In this document: piece after piece, positions 56,975 through 64,000 of the stretch | How the letters are laid out: the number at the start of each line of letters is the position of its first letter | Position numbering within the stretch: position 1 is the stretch's first letter | Assembly (NCBI GenBank): GCA_963765375.1 | Contig: CAVXVZ010000005.1 | Coordinates: forward strand, 806,001 to 870,000 | DNA: 64,000 nucleotides | Reading direction: 5' to 3' | DNA from: Roseiarcus sp963765375 | Lineage (GTDB): Bacteria > Pseudomonadota > Alphaproteobacteria > Rhizobiales > Beijerinckiaceae | Position numbers and translations under genes: made by a program | Notes under the pieces: generated by a model | The model's input: the letters and a program-made list of their open reading frames with translations, nothing else | Told to the model about the DNA's origin: nothing | Databases searched by the model: none

Positions 56975-57964
56975 ATGAATTCAGAGACCCGGGTTTCCAG
57001 ACGCGTCGAGACGCCGCGGCAAGACCCGCTCGCCACCAATATGGTCTTTGTGCCGGGCGGCGAATTCCGGATGGGCTCGGACAGGCATTACCCCGAGGAA
57101 GCGCCAGTCCACCGCGTCAGCGTTGGCGCATTCTGGATCGACGTCGCGCCGGTGACGAACCGCCACTTCCGCAAGTTCGTCAACGCCACGAACTACGTCA
57201 CGTTCGCCGAGATTGCGCCGGATCCGAAGGACTATCCGGGCGCGCTGCCGAAAATGTTGAAGGCCGGCTCGCTCGTCTTCACGCCTCCCAACACGGCGGT
57301 CGATCTCAACGATTGGTCGCAATGGTGGCGGTTCAAGTTCGGCGCCGACTGGCGCAGGCCCTATGGCCCGCGCTCTTCGATCAGCGGACTCGACGACCAC
57401 CCGGTCGTGCACGTCGCCTACCGCGACGCGGAGGCTTACGCGCGCTGGGCTGGCAAGGAATTGCCGACCGAGGCCGAATGGGAATATGCGGCGCGCGGCG
57501 GCCTTGACGGGGCGGAATTCGCCTGGGGCGATGAGTTGACGCCCGAGGGAAAACAAATGGCCAATACCTGGCAGGGGGCGTTTCCGCATGAAAACAAGGC
57601 GCTCGATCGTTATGAGCGCACCTCCCCGGTCAGGTCGTTTCCGCCGAATGGCTACGGCGTCTACGACATGATCGGCAATGTCTGGGAGTGGACCGCGGAT
57701 TTCTGGACCACCCGCCATCCAGAGGACGCGGCCAAGGCATGCTGCGTGCCGCAAAATCCGCGCGGCGGCCCCGAGCGGGAAAGCTACGATCCGCGCCAGC
57801 CGGAGATTCGCATTCCGCGCAAAGTGCTGAAAGGCGGCTCGCATCTGTGCGCGCCGAACTATTGCCGCCGCTATCGGCCCGCCGCCCGCCACGCCGAGCC
57901 AATCGACACATCGACGAGCCACGTCGGCTTTCGCTGCGTGGCGCGCGGGTCCGCCCTGTCTTGA
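56975..57964 (+). CDS. Formylglycine-generating enzyme (sulfatase maturase)
   Basis: Copper-dependent oxidase that converts the active-site Cys of sulfatases to formylglycine. The 329-residue protein has the FGE-sulfatase fold with FVPGGEFRMGSD, LPTEAEWEYAARGG, YDMIGNVWEWTAD and the catalytic Cys pair in KGGSHLCAPNYCRRYRPAAR, both present, so it should be active rather than an inactive paralogue. The ATG at 56975 is used; an upstream TTG adds 19 non-homologous residues. The probable client sulfatase lies about 1.1 kb downstream. Confidence 0.95.
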   Translation: MNSETRVSRRVETPRQDPLATNMVFVPGGEFRMGSDRHYPEEAPVHRVSVGAFWIDVAPVTNRHFRKFVNATNYVTFAEIAPDPKDYPGALPKMLKAGSLVFTPPNTAVDLNDWSQWWRFKFGADWRRPYGPRSSISGLDDHPVVHVAYRDAEAYARWAGKELPTEAEWEYAARGGLDGAEFAWGDELTPEGKQMANTWQGAFPHENKALDRYERTSPVRSFPPNGYGVYDMIGNVWEWTADFWTTRHPEDAAKACCVPQNPRGGPERESYDPRQPEIRIPRKVLKGGSHLCAPNYCRRYRPAARHAEPIDTSTSHVGFRCVARGSALS

Positions 57965-58468
57965 CAGATGCGCCCTCGAGAAGCGCGCTCATTCAGGCGC
58001 GACTGGCGGCCGGCCTCGTTGTGGGCCTCGTCGCGGGCGGCGTGCTCTGGTATGGCGTTTCGGACGAGAGTTCTCGGTCGCTTGTGGAGCGATATTCTGG
58101 ATCGGCCGGGCGGCCCGATGACCTTCCGTTTCATTCTTCAACCGGCAATGGCCCTCATCGCCGCGCTGCGCGATGGCGTTATGGACGCGCGGCTCGGGCG
58201 ACGGCCGTATGTCTGGGCGCTGATTCACGGCGTCCGCGACCCCCAAGGGCGGGGCGGACGCCTGTGGGAAGGAATCGTCTCGACGGCGAGAATCCTGATC
58301 CTTGGCGTCGTGATGGACACCCTTTACCAATGGGTGGTGTTCAAGACGTTCTACCCGGTCCAGGCGGCGGTGATAGCAGTCCTGCTCGCGTTTGTTCCCT
58401 ATCTCGTGCTTCGCGGTCCTATTCAGCGCATCGCGCATCATTGGATCGCTCGGCCGGCGTCCAGCTGA
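57961..58468 (+). CDS. Small membrane protein of unknown function, apparent frameshift
   Basis: A TTG start overlapping the FGE stop (TTGA) opens TDAPSRSALIQARLAAGLVV, continuing into an N-terminal membrane helix GLVAGGVLWYGVSDE. The rest, LWSDILDRPGGPMTFRFILQ to HHWIARPASS, with two further helices, is one base over. Deleting one base near 58066-58072 (GAGAGTTCTC) joins them into about 168 residues. Read without correction, the gene would start at an ATG at 57968 and lose the first helix. I do not recognise the family; similar proteins beside sulfatase genes would support a shared role. Confidence 0.6.
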
Positions 58469-58493
58469 AGGCCCGAGATAGGAGGAACGAACG

Positions 58494-58943
58494 ATGGCCC
58501 CCCCGGAGCTCAAATTCGACGTTAACACCGAGCTTGCAGCGCGCCGCACCGGCATGTCCTTTCAGCGGACGCGCATGAGCGCCGACCGAACGCTGATGTC
58601 GGTGATCCGCACCGCGTTGTCGTTGATCGGCTTCGGCTTCACCATCGCGCAGGTGTTTCAGAAGCTGCGCGAACAGGATATCATCACCAAGGCCGCCGCG
58701 CCGCGCAACTTCGGCCTCGCGCTGGTCGGGCTCGGCATCGTGATGCTTGTCCTGGGCATCGTCTACCACGTGCAGTTCATGCTGGGGCTGCGCCACTTGA
58801 GGGAGTCGATGCGGGCGGAAGGGCTCATCCACGGCGAGAGCGTCTTTCCTGTGTCGCTGACGCTGATTACTGCGCTGATCCTCCTCGTCATCGGCGTTGC
58901 AGCGATCACGAGTATGGCGTTTCACGTCGGACCGTTCGAATAG
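58494..58943 (+). CDS. YidH/DUF202 family membrane protein
   Basis: 149 residues with three membrane helices. The DUF202 signature is clear: RTRMSADRTLMSVIRTALSLIGFGF, recognised by its SADRTLMSVIRTAL part, then LVGLGIVMLVLGIV and a C-terminal helix. Function unknown. A GGAGG precedes the ATG, and it sits between the small membrane gene and the sulfatase, apparently in one operon. Confidence 0.9.
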   Translation: MAPPELKFDVNTELAARRTGMSFQRTRMSADRTLMSVIRTALSLIGFGFTIAQVFQKLREQDIITKAAAPRNFGLALVGLGIVMLVLGIVYHVQFMLGLRHLRESMRAEGLIHGESVFPVSLTLITALILLVIGVAAITSMAFHVGPFE

Positions 58944-59044
58944 GGAGGCGCTTGGCTCAAGGTTCATCTGTTTCCGCGCTCGCGGAGCGTGCGCACCCGG
59001 ACCAATTGTCCATTGGATATTCAATTCAAGGATAGGAGTGGGAA

Positions 59045-60589
59045 ATGCCTAAGACCGACAAGCCGAACATCCTCGTCATCTGGGGCGACGACATCGGCGT
59101 CGCCAATCTGAGCTGCTATTCGCACGGCCTCATGGGCTACCAGACGCCCAACATCGACCGCCTCGCCAAGGAAGGCATGATGTTCACCGACTCTTACGGG
59201 GAACAGTCGTGCACGGCAGGTCGGTCCTCCTTCATCACCGGGCAGAGCGTCTATCGCACCGGGCTCTCAAAGGTCGGCATTCCTGGCGCGCCGGTCGGCA
59301 TGTCGGAAAAGATCGTGACCATCGCCGCCTGCCTTAAGAATTAGGGCTACGTCACCGGCCAGTTCGGCAAGAACCACCTCGGGGATCTCAACTCGATGCT
59401 GCCGACCAATCACGGCTTCGACGAGTTTTATGGCAACCTCTACCACCTCAACGCCGAGGAAGAGCCGGAAGCGGACGACTATCCCAACGAGAAAGATTTC
59501 CCGAACTTCAAGAAGACGTTCGGGCCGCGCGGGGTCATGCACTCGTTCGCGACGGACGCTGACGATCCGACCGTCGAGCCGCGCTGGGGCAGGGTTGGCA
59601 AGCAGAAGATCGAGGATACGGGCCCGCTCACCAGGAAGCGCATGGAAACCTGCGACGACGATTTCGTCGCGCGCGCCAAGGAATTCATGAAGAAGGCGAA
59701 CGAGGCCGGCAAGCCGTTCTTCGTCTGGCTCAATACGACCCACATGCACGCCTTCACACACACCAAGCCCAAAAGCCTTGGTCAGGCGGGGCGCTGGCAG
59801 TCCCCCTATCACGACACGATGATCGACCATGACAAGAACGTCGGCCAGACGCTCGACTTTCTCGACGCGGCGGGCATCGCCGACAACACCTTCGTGATGT
59901 ATTCGACCGACAACGGCCCGCACATGAACTCGTGGCCGGACGGCGCCATGACGCCATTCCGAAACGAAAAGAACACCAACTGGGAGGGCGCCTTCCGCAT
60001 TCCGTTGCTCGTCCGCTGGCCGGGCAAGATCAAGCCGGGTCAGATCTCGAACGAGATCATCCAGCACCACGACTGGTTCCCGACTTTCCTCGCCATGGCC
60101 GGCGAGCCCGACATCATCGAGAAGCTGAAGAAGGGCTACAAGGCGATCGGGCGCGCCTACAAGAACCATCTCGACGCCTATAATCTGCTGCCTTACCTGA
60201 CGGGGCAGGAAAAAAAGAGCCCGCGCAATTTCTTCATGTATCTGAGCGACGACGGCGACGTGCTCGGCTTGCGCTACGACAATTGGAAGGTCGTGTTCAT
60301 GGAGCAGCGCTGTCACGGCACGCTTCAGGTTTGGGCGGAGCCGTTCACGAAACTAAGAGTGCCAAAGCTTTTCAACCTTCGCACCGACCCTTACGAGCGG
60401 GCGGACATCACTTCGAACAGCTATTACGACTGGTTCCTGCGGCGCGTCTTCATGATCTACGGCGCGCAGGCGGCAGCGTCGCAATGGGCGGCGACCTTCA
60501 AGGATTTCCCGCCGATCCAGAAGCCCAACACCTTCACGCTCGACGATGCGCTGAAGGCAATGCACGACACCGCCGCCGGAATGCACTGA
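59045..60589 (+). pseudogene. Arylsulfatase with an in-frame amber codon
   Basis: Type I sulfatase, 514 residues if read through. The formylglycine site is C56 in GEQSCTAGRSSFITG, preceded by metal-binding Asp residues in WGDDIGVANLSCY, and later sequences FVMYSTDNGPHMNSWPD and GQFGKNHLGDLNSMLPTNHGF are typical. Codon 100 is TAG in LKN*GYVTGQFGKNHLGD, where relatives have Gln or similar; a C-to-T change from CAG would do it. The remaining 414 codons show no decay. No signal peptide is seen. The nearby FGE would activate it. Ribosome-binding site AGGAGTGGG. Confidence 0.9.
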
Positions 60590-60705
60590 GCGGAGCTCGG
60601 ATGACCGGGCGGCGGCTTCGGCCGCCGCTCGGTGGGGGGCCGCGCGCCCCGAGGCCGGTCGGTCGCAGGTCGCGCGCTTCATTCTGTTCCGAGCATGGAG
60701 GGCGG

Positions 60706-61968
60706 ATGCGAGCGGCTTCGGTTGAAGAGGGTGCGGCGCCGCCCGCCGATCTGGCCGACGAGGTGAAGGCGTTCTACGAGAGCCATCCGTATCCGGCGCC
60801 GCTCCACGATCTTGACCGGCATCGCGAGCTCTATCGGAACCCGGATCGCCGCCGTGCCCAATCGCTGCTGCTTTGGCCGACGCGACGGCCGCGGCCGGAC
60901 CGAAAGATCCTGGTCGCAGGCTGCGGCACCTCCCAAGCCGTCATTCACGCCATGCGCGAGCCGGACGCCCAGGTGACGGCGATCGACATCAGCGAAGCGA
61001 GCCTCGGCCACAGCCGCGAGCTTCAGCAAAAATACGGGGTCCGCAACCTCGATCTCCGCCGGCTTGCGATCGAAGAGGTCGGGAGGCTCGGAGAGGTCTT
61101 CGATGAGATTGTCTGCACCGGCGTCCTCCACCACCTGCCCGACCCGGACCTTGGCCTGCAGTCGCTGCGCGCTGCTTTGGCGCAGGACGGGGCGTTGCAC
61201 ATCATGGTCTATGCGGCGCATGGCCGTGCGGGCGTCTACATGATGCAGGAATATTGCCGGCTAATCGGCGTCCGCGCCGCCGAAGATGATCTGCGGGAGC
61301 TCGGCGCTGTGATCGGGGCGCTCGCTGAGGACCATCCCCTCGCCGCCGTCGCCAGACGTGCGAAGGACTTCAGGCAGCCCGACTCGCTCGCCGACGCGCT
61401 TCTGCACCCGGTCGATCGCGCCTACACGGTTCCGCAGCTCCATGCCTGGCTTCAACGATGCGGGCTATCGTTTGCGCGCTGGCGCGAGCAGGCTCCCTAT
61501 CTGCCGCAATGCGGGGCGATCGCCGGCATGCCGCACGCCGCGCGTCTGGCCGCGCTGCCCCTTCCCGCGCAACACGCCGCGGTCGAACTCCTGCGCGGGA
61601 CCATGACCAAGCATGAGTTCATCGCCTATCGCGACGATCGCATCGGCGAAAGCCAACCCATTGGATTCGATGGCGAAGACTGGCTGAGCTATGTTCCCCT
61701 GCGACTGCCGTGGACACTTTCCGTGCGTGAGCGCCTGCCTCACGGCGCTGCGGCGGTCCTGATAAATCGAGCCCACGCCTATCCCGACCTCGCCCTCCCG
61801 ATCAACGCAGCTCAGGAGCGGGTGTTCGCGGCGATTGACGGCAAGCGGACTGTTGGCGAGATTCTGCGAGGCGCAGCGGGGACCGCTGATCTCGACCAAG
61901 GCCGCGAGTTCATGGCGCGGCTCTGGCGCTACGACCAGATCGTGTTCGATGAGGGAGGCGCGGGCTGA
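60706..61968 (+). CDS. SAM-dependent methyltransferase with C-terminal extension
   Basis: 420 residues. A class I methyltransferase domain (about 15-240) has motif I ILVAGCGTSQA (68-78), the acidic AIDISEASL (motif II) and TGVLHHLPDPDLGL. A middle region and a C-terminal helical domain (about 350-415, ALPINAAQERVFAAIDGKRT and following) resembling a PqqD or winged-helix-like fold complete it. Substrate unknown. The start is set by GGAGGGCGG directly before the ATG; the frame is open further upstream but overlaps the sulfatase. Confidence 0.85.
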   Translation: MRAASVEEGAAPPADLADEVKAFYESHPYPAPLHDLDRHRELYRNPDRRRAQSLLLWPTRRPRPDRKILVAGCGTSQAVIHAMREPDAQVTAIDISEASLGHSRELQQKYGVRNLDLRRLAIEEVGRLGEVFDEIVCTGVLHHLPDPDLGLQSLRAALAQDGALHIMVYAAHGRAGVYMMQEYCRLIGVRAAEDDLRELGAVIGALAEDHPLAAVARRAKDFRQPDSLADALLHPVDRAYTVPQLHAWLQRCGLSFARWREQAPYLPQCGAIAGMPHAARLAALPLPAQHAAVELLRGTMTKHEFIAYRDDRIGESQPIGFDGEDWLSYVPLRLPWTLSVRERLPHGAAAVLINRAHAYPDLALPINAAQERVFAAIDGKRTVGEILRGAAGTADLDQGREFMARLWRYDQIVFDEGGAG

Positions 61969-62010
61969 TCGCCGCGAGCGGAACATCCGGAACGCGAACG
62001 ACATCCGGTC

Positions 62011-62382
62011 ATGGAATTCGGGCCATTGAAAGACTGGCTGATCCTCGCCACCAATGTCGCCGTCGACGCGATCGACTGGCTCGCCCTGATCCTCATCGTT
62101 GTCGGAGCGGTCGAAGCCTTCTTCCGGGGCTTGTGGACGATGTTCGCCTCACCCTATGGCCATCACGAGCGCGACGTTTGGCTGCGCCTTGGCCGCTGGC
62201 TTGTCGCTGGGCTTACCTTCCAGCTCGCGGCCGACGTCCTGGAGACCGCAATCACAACGAGCTGGGACGAGGTCGCGCGCCTCGCGGCAATCGCCGCGAT
62301 CCGCACCTTCCTCAATTATTTCCTGGAGCGCGACCTGGGAGAGGTCAGGCAGAGGCAAGCCCCGAGCACCGGCGATTCTTGA
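62011..62382 (+). CDS. DUF1622 family membrane protein
   Basis: 123 residues with two to three membrane helices, first at about 15-40. The family signature FQLAADVLETAITTSWDEVARLAAIAAIRTFLNYFLERDL is recognisable from parts such as FQLAADVLETA and IRTFLNYFLERDL. Function is unknown. It lies 42 bases after the methyltransferase gene on the same strand. Confidence 0.88.
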   Translation: MEFGPLKDWLILATNVAVDAIDWLALILIVVGAVEAFFRGLWTMFASPYGHHERDVWLRLGRWLVAGLTFQLAADVLETAITTSWDEVARLAAIAAIRTFLNYFLERDLGEVRQRQAPSTGDS

Positions 62383-62575
62383 GGACGCCCCAGGCGAGTC
62401 GGACGCTAAAATTACGGATTGGCGCCAGGAAGGACTCGCATTCTTCCCATAAAGCGCTGATCGGACCGCACTTATTCAAAGGGCGCAATTCTCTTACCAA
62501 GGAATATAGCAACGTTTTCTTCTGTTAGGACGGGCTACGCCCGGACAGAGTTTTGGGAGGAGCGAGGTTCGCGGC

Positions 62576-62960
62576 TCAATTCGGGCCGTTCCAAACGATC
62601 GAAGACTTTGGCTCAATCGGGAAGTTGAATCGCCGCTGAGCTTCCTCCAATGTCGGTGGGCGCTCGGACAAGACACGCGGCGTGACGCGCGGCGTTTCCG
62701 CAAGCAGATGGCGAATCCGATCCAGGAGAAGTTCGTCGGCGTGGGTCACCCCTTCGCGCTGATGCATCAGCTCGAGCCAAGATTCAATCGAGAATGTCTC
62801 GAGGAACCACCCGACATCGGCGACGTCTTCGTAAAGGCCCGAAGCATAGGCGCCGTCGCGCCTTCGCGCGTGTCGCAGTTCATCGACGGCCCCATGGAAC
62901 TCCGAGCGGTTTGTGGCGTCGACGGATCGGCGGGGCTCGAAGTGACAGTCCGACGACCCG
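62576..62960 (-). pseudogene. C-terminal relic of an MFS_3-type transporter
   Basis: The minus strand encodes EFHGAVDELRHARRRDGA, GLYEDVADVGWFLETF and IESWLELMHQREGVTHAD, matching the soluble C-terminal domain found at the end of MFS_3-type (transmembrane secretion effector) exporters. No transmembrane part is encoded upstream: preceding sequence is in other frames and degenerate (TVTSSPADPST, at the expected junction). The end PIEPKSSIVWNGPN is of unclear origin. Probably a remnant of a deleted gene; a free-standing domain cannot be excluded. Confidence 0.55.
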
Positions 62961-63286
62961 CTCCGAAACAGGGGACAGGCTAATAGGAAGCAATGCGCGA
63001 GCGGCGAATCGGCCCTTTGCGAACACAGATGCGGCAGCGTGTGGCGAAAGCGCCCTTGGCGGGCCAAATTTGACGAGCCTCCCGCCTGAGAAATTCAGCT
63101 GCAGATCCAAGAAGACGCCGCGCATGCAAATCCGCGGACTGCCTTCGGTTTTGAGCGCGATTGGCGCTCCTTACCGCTGTCGCCAAGTGCGGGCCTGAGA
63201 GTTTGTCTCTTCCAGCAAGGGCCTCGAATAATGCCAAGCTTCCCTTGCTACCGGCCGTGCCAACAGTCCCCACGCGAAGATCTCGG
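62961..63286. other. Intergenic region without recognised genes
   Basis: Six frames show short open stretches only, with no motif, start context or continuity with the MFS_3 relic. It likely contains further decayed transporter DNA and the end of the DUF190 transcript. Confidence 0.3.
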
Positions 63287-63607
63287 TCACTGCTCACGGC
63301 CAAGCACGCCAAACTCGACAGGCGTTTTCACGTAGAACAGGTGCACCCCCTCCGCCTTTAGCCTGTCGAACAACCGCGCCGCCTCCTCCGTCGTCACGGC
63401 AATCAGCACTTCGACGGGCTGATCAGCAAGCTCGAAAAAATGCGCTGAATGTACGCGGCCCCCACGGGCGAAGCTCTCGCCCCCCGAATGCAAACTGGCT
63501 CCCCGCAGCCCCAATTCCTGAACCAAGTGCATCAACCAGTCGCCAATTTGCTTGCCTTTGAAGCGGCGGTCCTGATGCGTGAAGAAGGTGATTTGATAGC
63601 CATTCAT
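63287..63607 (-). CDS. DUF190 family protein
   Basis: Small soluble protein of 106 residues that is frequently encoded beside crcB. It has the family phrases MNGYQITFFTHQDRRFKGKQ, LRGASLHSGGESFARGGRVH and FFELADQPVEVLIAV, ending YVKTPVEFGVLGREQ. It resembles PII-like signalling folds, so a regulatory role for the neighbouring fluoride channel is a reasonable guess. The start is preceded by GAGGAAC and lies 10 bases after the crcB stop. Confidence 0.88.
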   Translation of the reverse strand: MNGYQITFFTHQDRRFKGKQIGDWLMHLVQELGLRGASLHSGGESFARGGRVHSAHFFELADQPVEVLIAVTTEEAARLFDRLKAEGVHLFYVKTPVEFGVLGREQ

Positions 63608-63617
63608 GGCTTGTTCC

Positions 63618-64000
63618 TCACTGGGATCTGAGCAACTGCCAGGTCGCAATCCCAGCCAGCGTCGTCGTCAGCGAGCCGGCGACGTGGATTGCGATGGCCC
63701 CTGCCGCCCAGATCCACTGGCCCTCCTGCAGCCTGGTTACGACTTCGGCGGAGAACGTCGAAAAAGTGGTCAATCCGCCGCAGAAGCCGGTGATGATGAA
63801 GAGGCGCCATTCTGGCGCAAGATTTGGCGCTTGCGCAAGGTACGCAATCGCAAAGCCAATGATGTAACCGCCAATGAGATTCGCAGCCAAAGTGCCCGGA
63901 GGCACGGTCGGGAAGAGACTGTTGAGCTGTACGCCAAGTTGCCAACGAAGGAGCGCGCCGCCGGCTGCGCCGGCGGAAATGGCTAGAACGGGACTCCACA
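63618..64000 (-). CDS. crcB: Fluoride efflux channel CrcB/FluC, cut by the window edge
   Basis: Fluoride-specific channel subunit of about 127 residues, lacking at most one base here. The family motifs are GGALLRWQLG, NLIGGYIIGFAI, and TGFCGGLTTFSTFSAEVVTRL, which includes the Na+/F- path. Going to the edge, the first visible bases are TG-TGG-AGT-CCC, so one more base would make an NTG start reading WSPVLAISAG after Met. The DUF190 gene follows at once. A fluoride riboswitch, if any, would lie outside. Confidence 0.93.
   Translation of the reverse strand, partial: WSPVLAISAGAAGGALLRWQLGVQLNSLFPTVPPGTLAANLIGGYIIGFAIAYLAQAPNLAPEWRLFIITGFCGGLTTFSTFSAEVVTRLQEGQWIWAAGAIAIHVAGSLTTTLAGIATWQLLRSQ

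Noticed and set aside
57688..58578. 296-codon open frame spanning FGE and the next gene
   Set aside because: Its first part is a shadow of FGE; only the portion from 57961 to about 58066 is coding, as the N-terminus of the frameshifted membrane gene.
59342..59344. Amber codon read as pyrrolysine or programmed readthrough
   Set aside because: No pyl genes or recoding structure were seen, and a simple CAG-to-TAG change explains it.

Overview
This GC-rich window reads as chromosomal DNA of an alphaproteobacterium, most likely order Hyphomicrobiales. The evidence is the split F0 ATP synthase operon with paired b' and b subunits (atpI-B-E-F'-F), a UrtABCDE urea transporter, a membrane-bound ferritin MbfA, and the general gene style. 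An acid-adapted soil or plant-associated relative of the Beijerinckiaceae would fit (sedolisin protease, ACC deaminase, tannase, feruloyl-CoA synthase), but the genus is not resolved. No rRNA, tRNA, prophage or CRISPR array was seen. Mobile DNA is limited to one decayed ISNCY-like transposase.

Layout. 1-3.4 kb: vsr mismatch endonuclease, overlapping the last codons of an upstream gene, then PEP carboxylase. 3.4-4.4 kb: an EpsD/PpiC-like lipoprotein. 4.9-12.9 kb: a complete kdpFABCDE potassium-transport operon, preceded by an extra 27-residue membrane microprotein. 13.1-18.8 kb: urtABCDE, with urtA frameshifted. 19-24 kb: sedolisin protease, ACC deaminase, and a MarR regulator with an obvious operator, followed by a DUF1398 and a VOC gene. 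24.3-32.8 kb: a five-copy minisatellite, a secreted ClpP-fold protease, EcsC, UppP, a DsbA-like thiol oxidoreductase, DnaB, nitronate monooxygenase, RlmJ and RNase T2. 33.5-36.2 kb: F0 ATP synthase genes. 36.3-45.6 kb: DUF1345, hisS, a second secreted ClpP-fold protein, tannase, a cyanuric-acid-hydrolase family enzyme, mbfA and proB. 45.7-56.7 kb: CLC channel, feruloyl-CoA synthase, transposase relic, inositol dehydrogenase, gamma-glutamyltransferase, L,D-transpeptidase, and a two-subunit molybdenum hydroxylase. 57-62.4 kb: a formylglycine-generating enzyme with its probable client sulfatase, small membrane proteins, a methyltransferase and DUF1622. 62.5-64 kb: an MFS-transporter relic and a DUF190-crcB fluoride-export pair.

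Functional themes are high-affinity K+ uptake, nitrogen scavenging (urea uptake, ACC deamination, a possible cyanurate ring opener, nitronate oxidation, gamma-glutamyl hydrolysis), use of plant phenolics (tannase, feruloyl-CoA synthase), and sulfatase maturation.

A striking feature is the number of otherwise well-preserved genes broken by one base: urtA, atpB, the tannase C-terminus, ggt, a small membrane gene after the formylglycine-generating enzyme, and an amber codon in the sulfatase. Because atpB should be essential, sequencing or assembly error is at least as likely as real decay, and this should be settled before any of them is called a pseudogene. The other unusual signal is an internal segment of hisS whose codon use differs sharply from both flanks.
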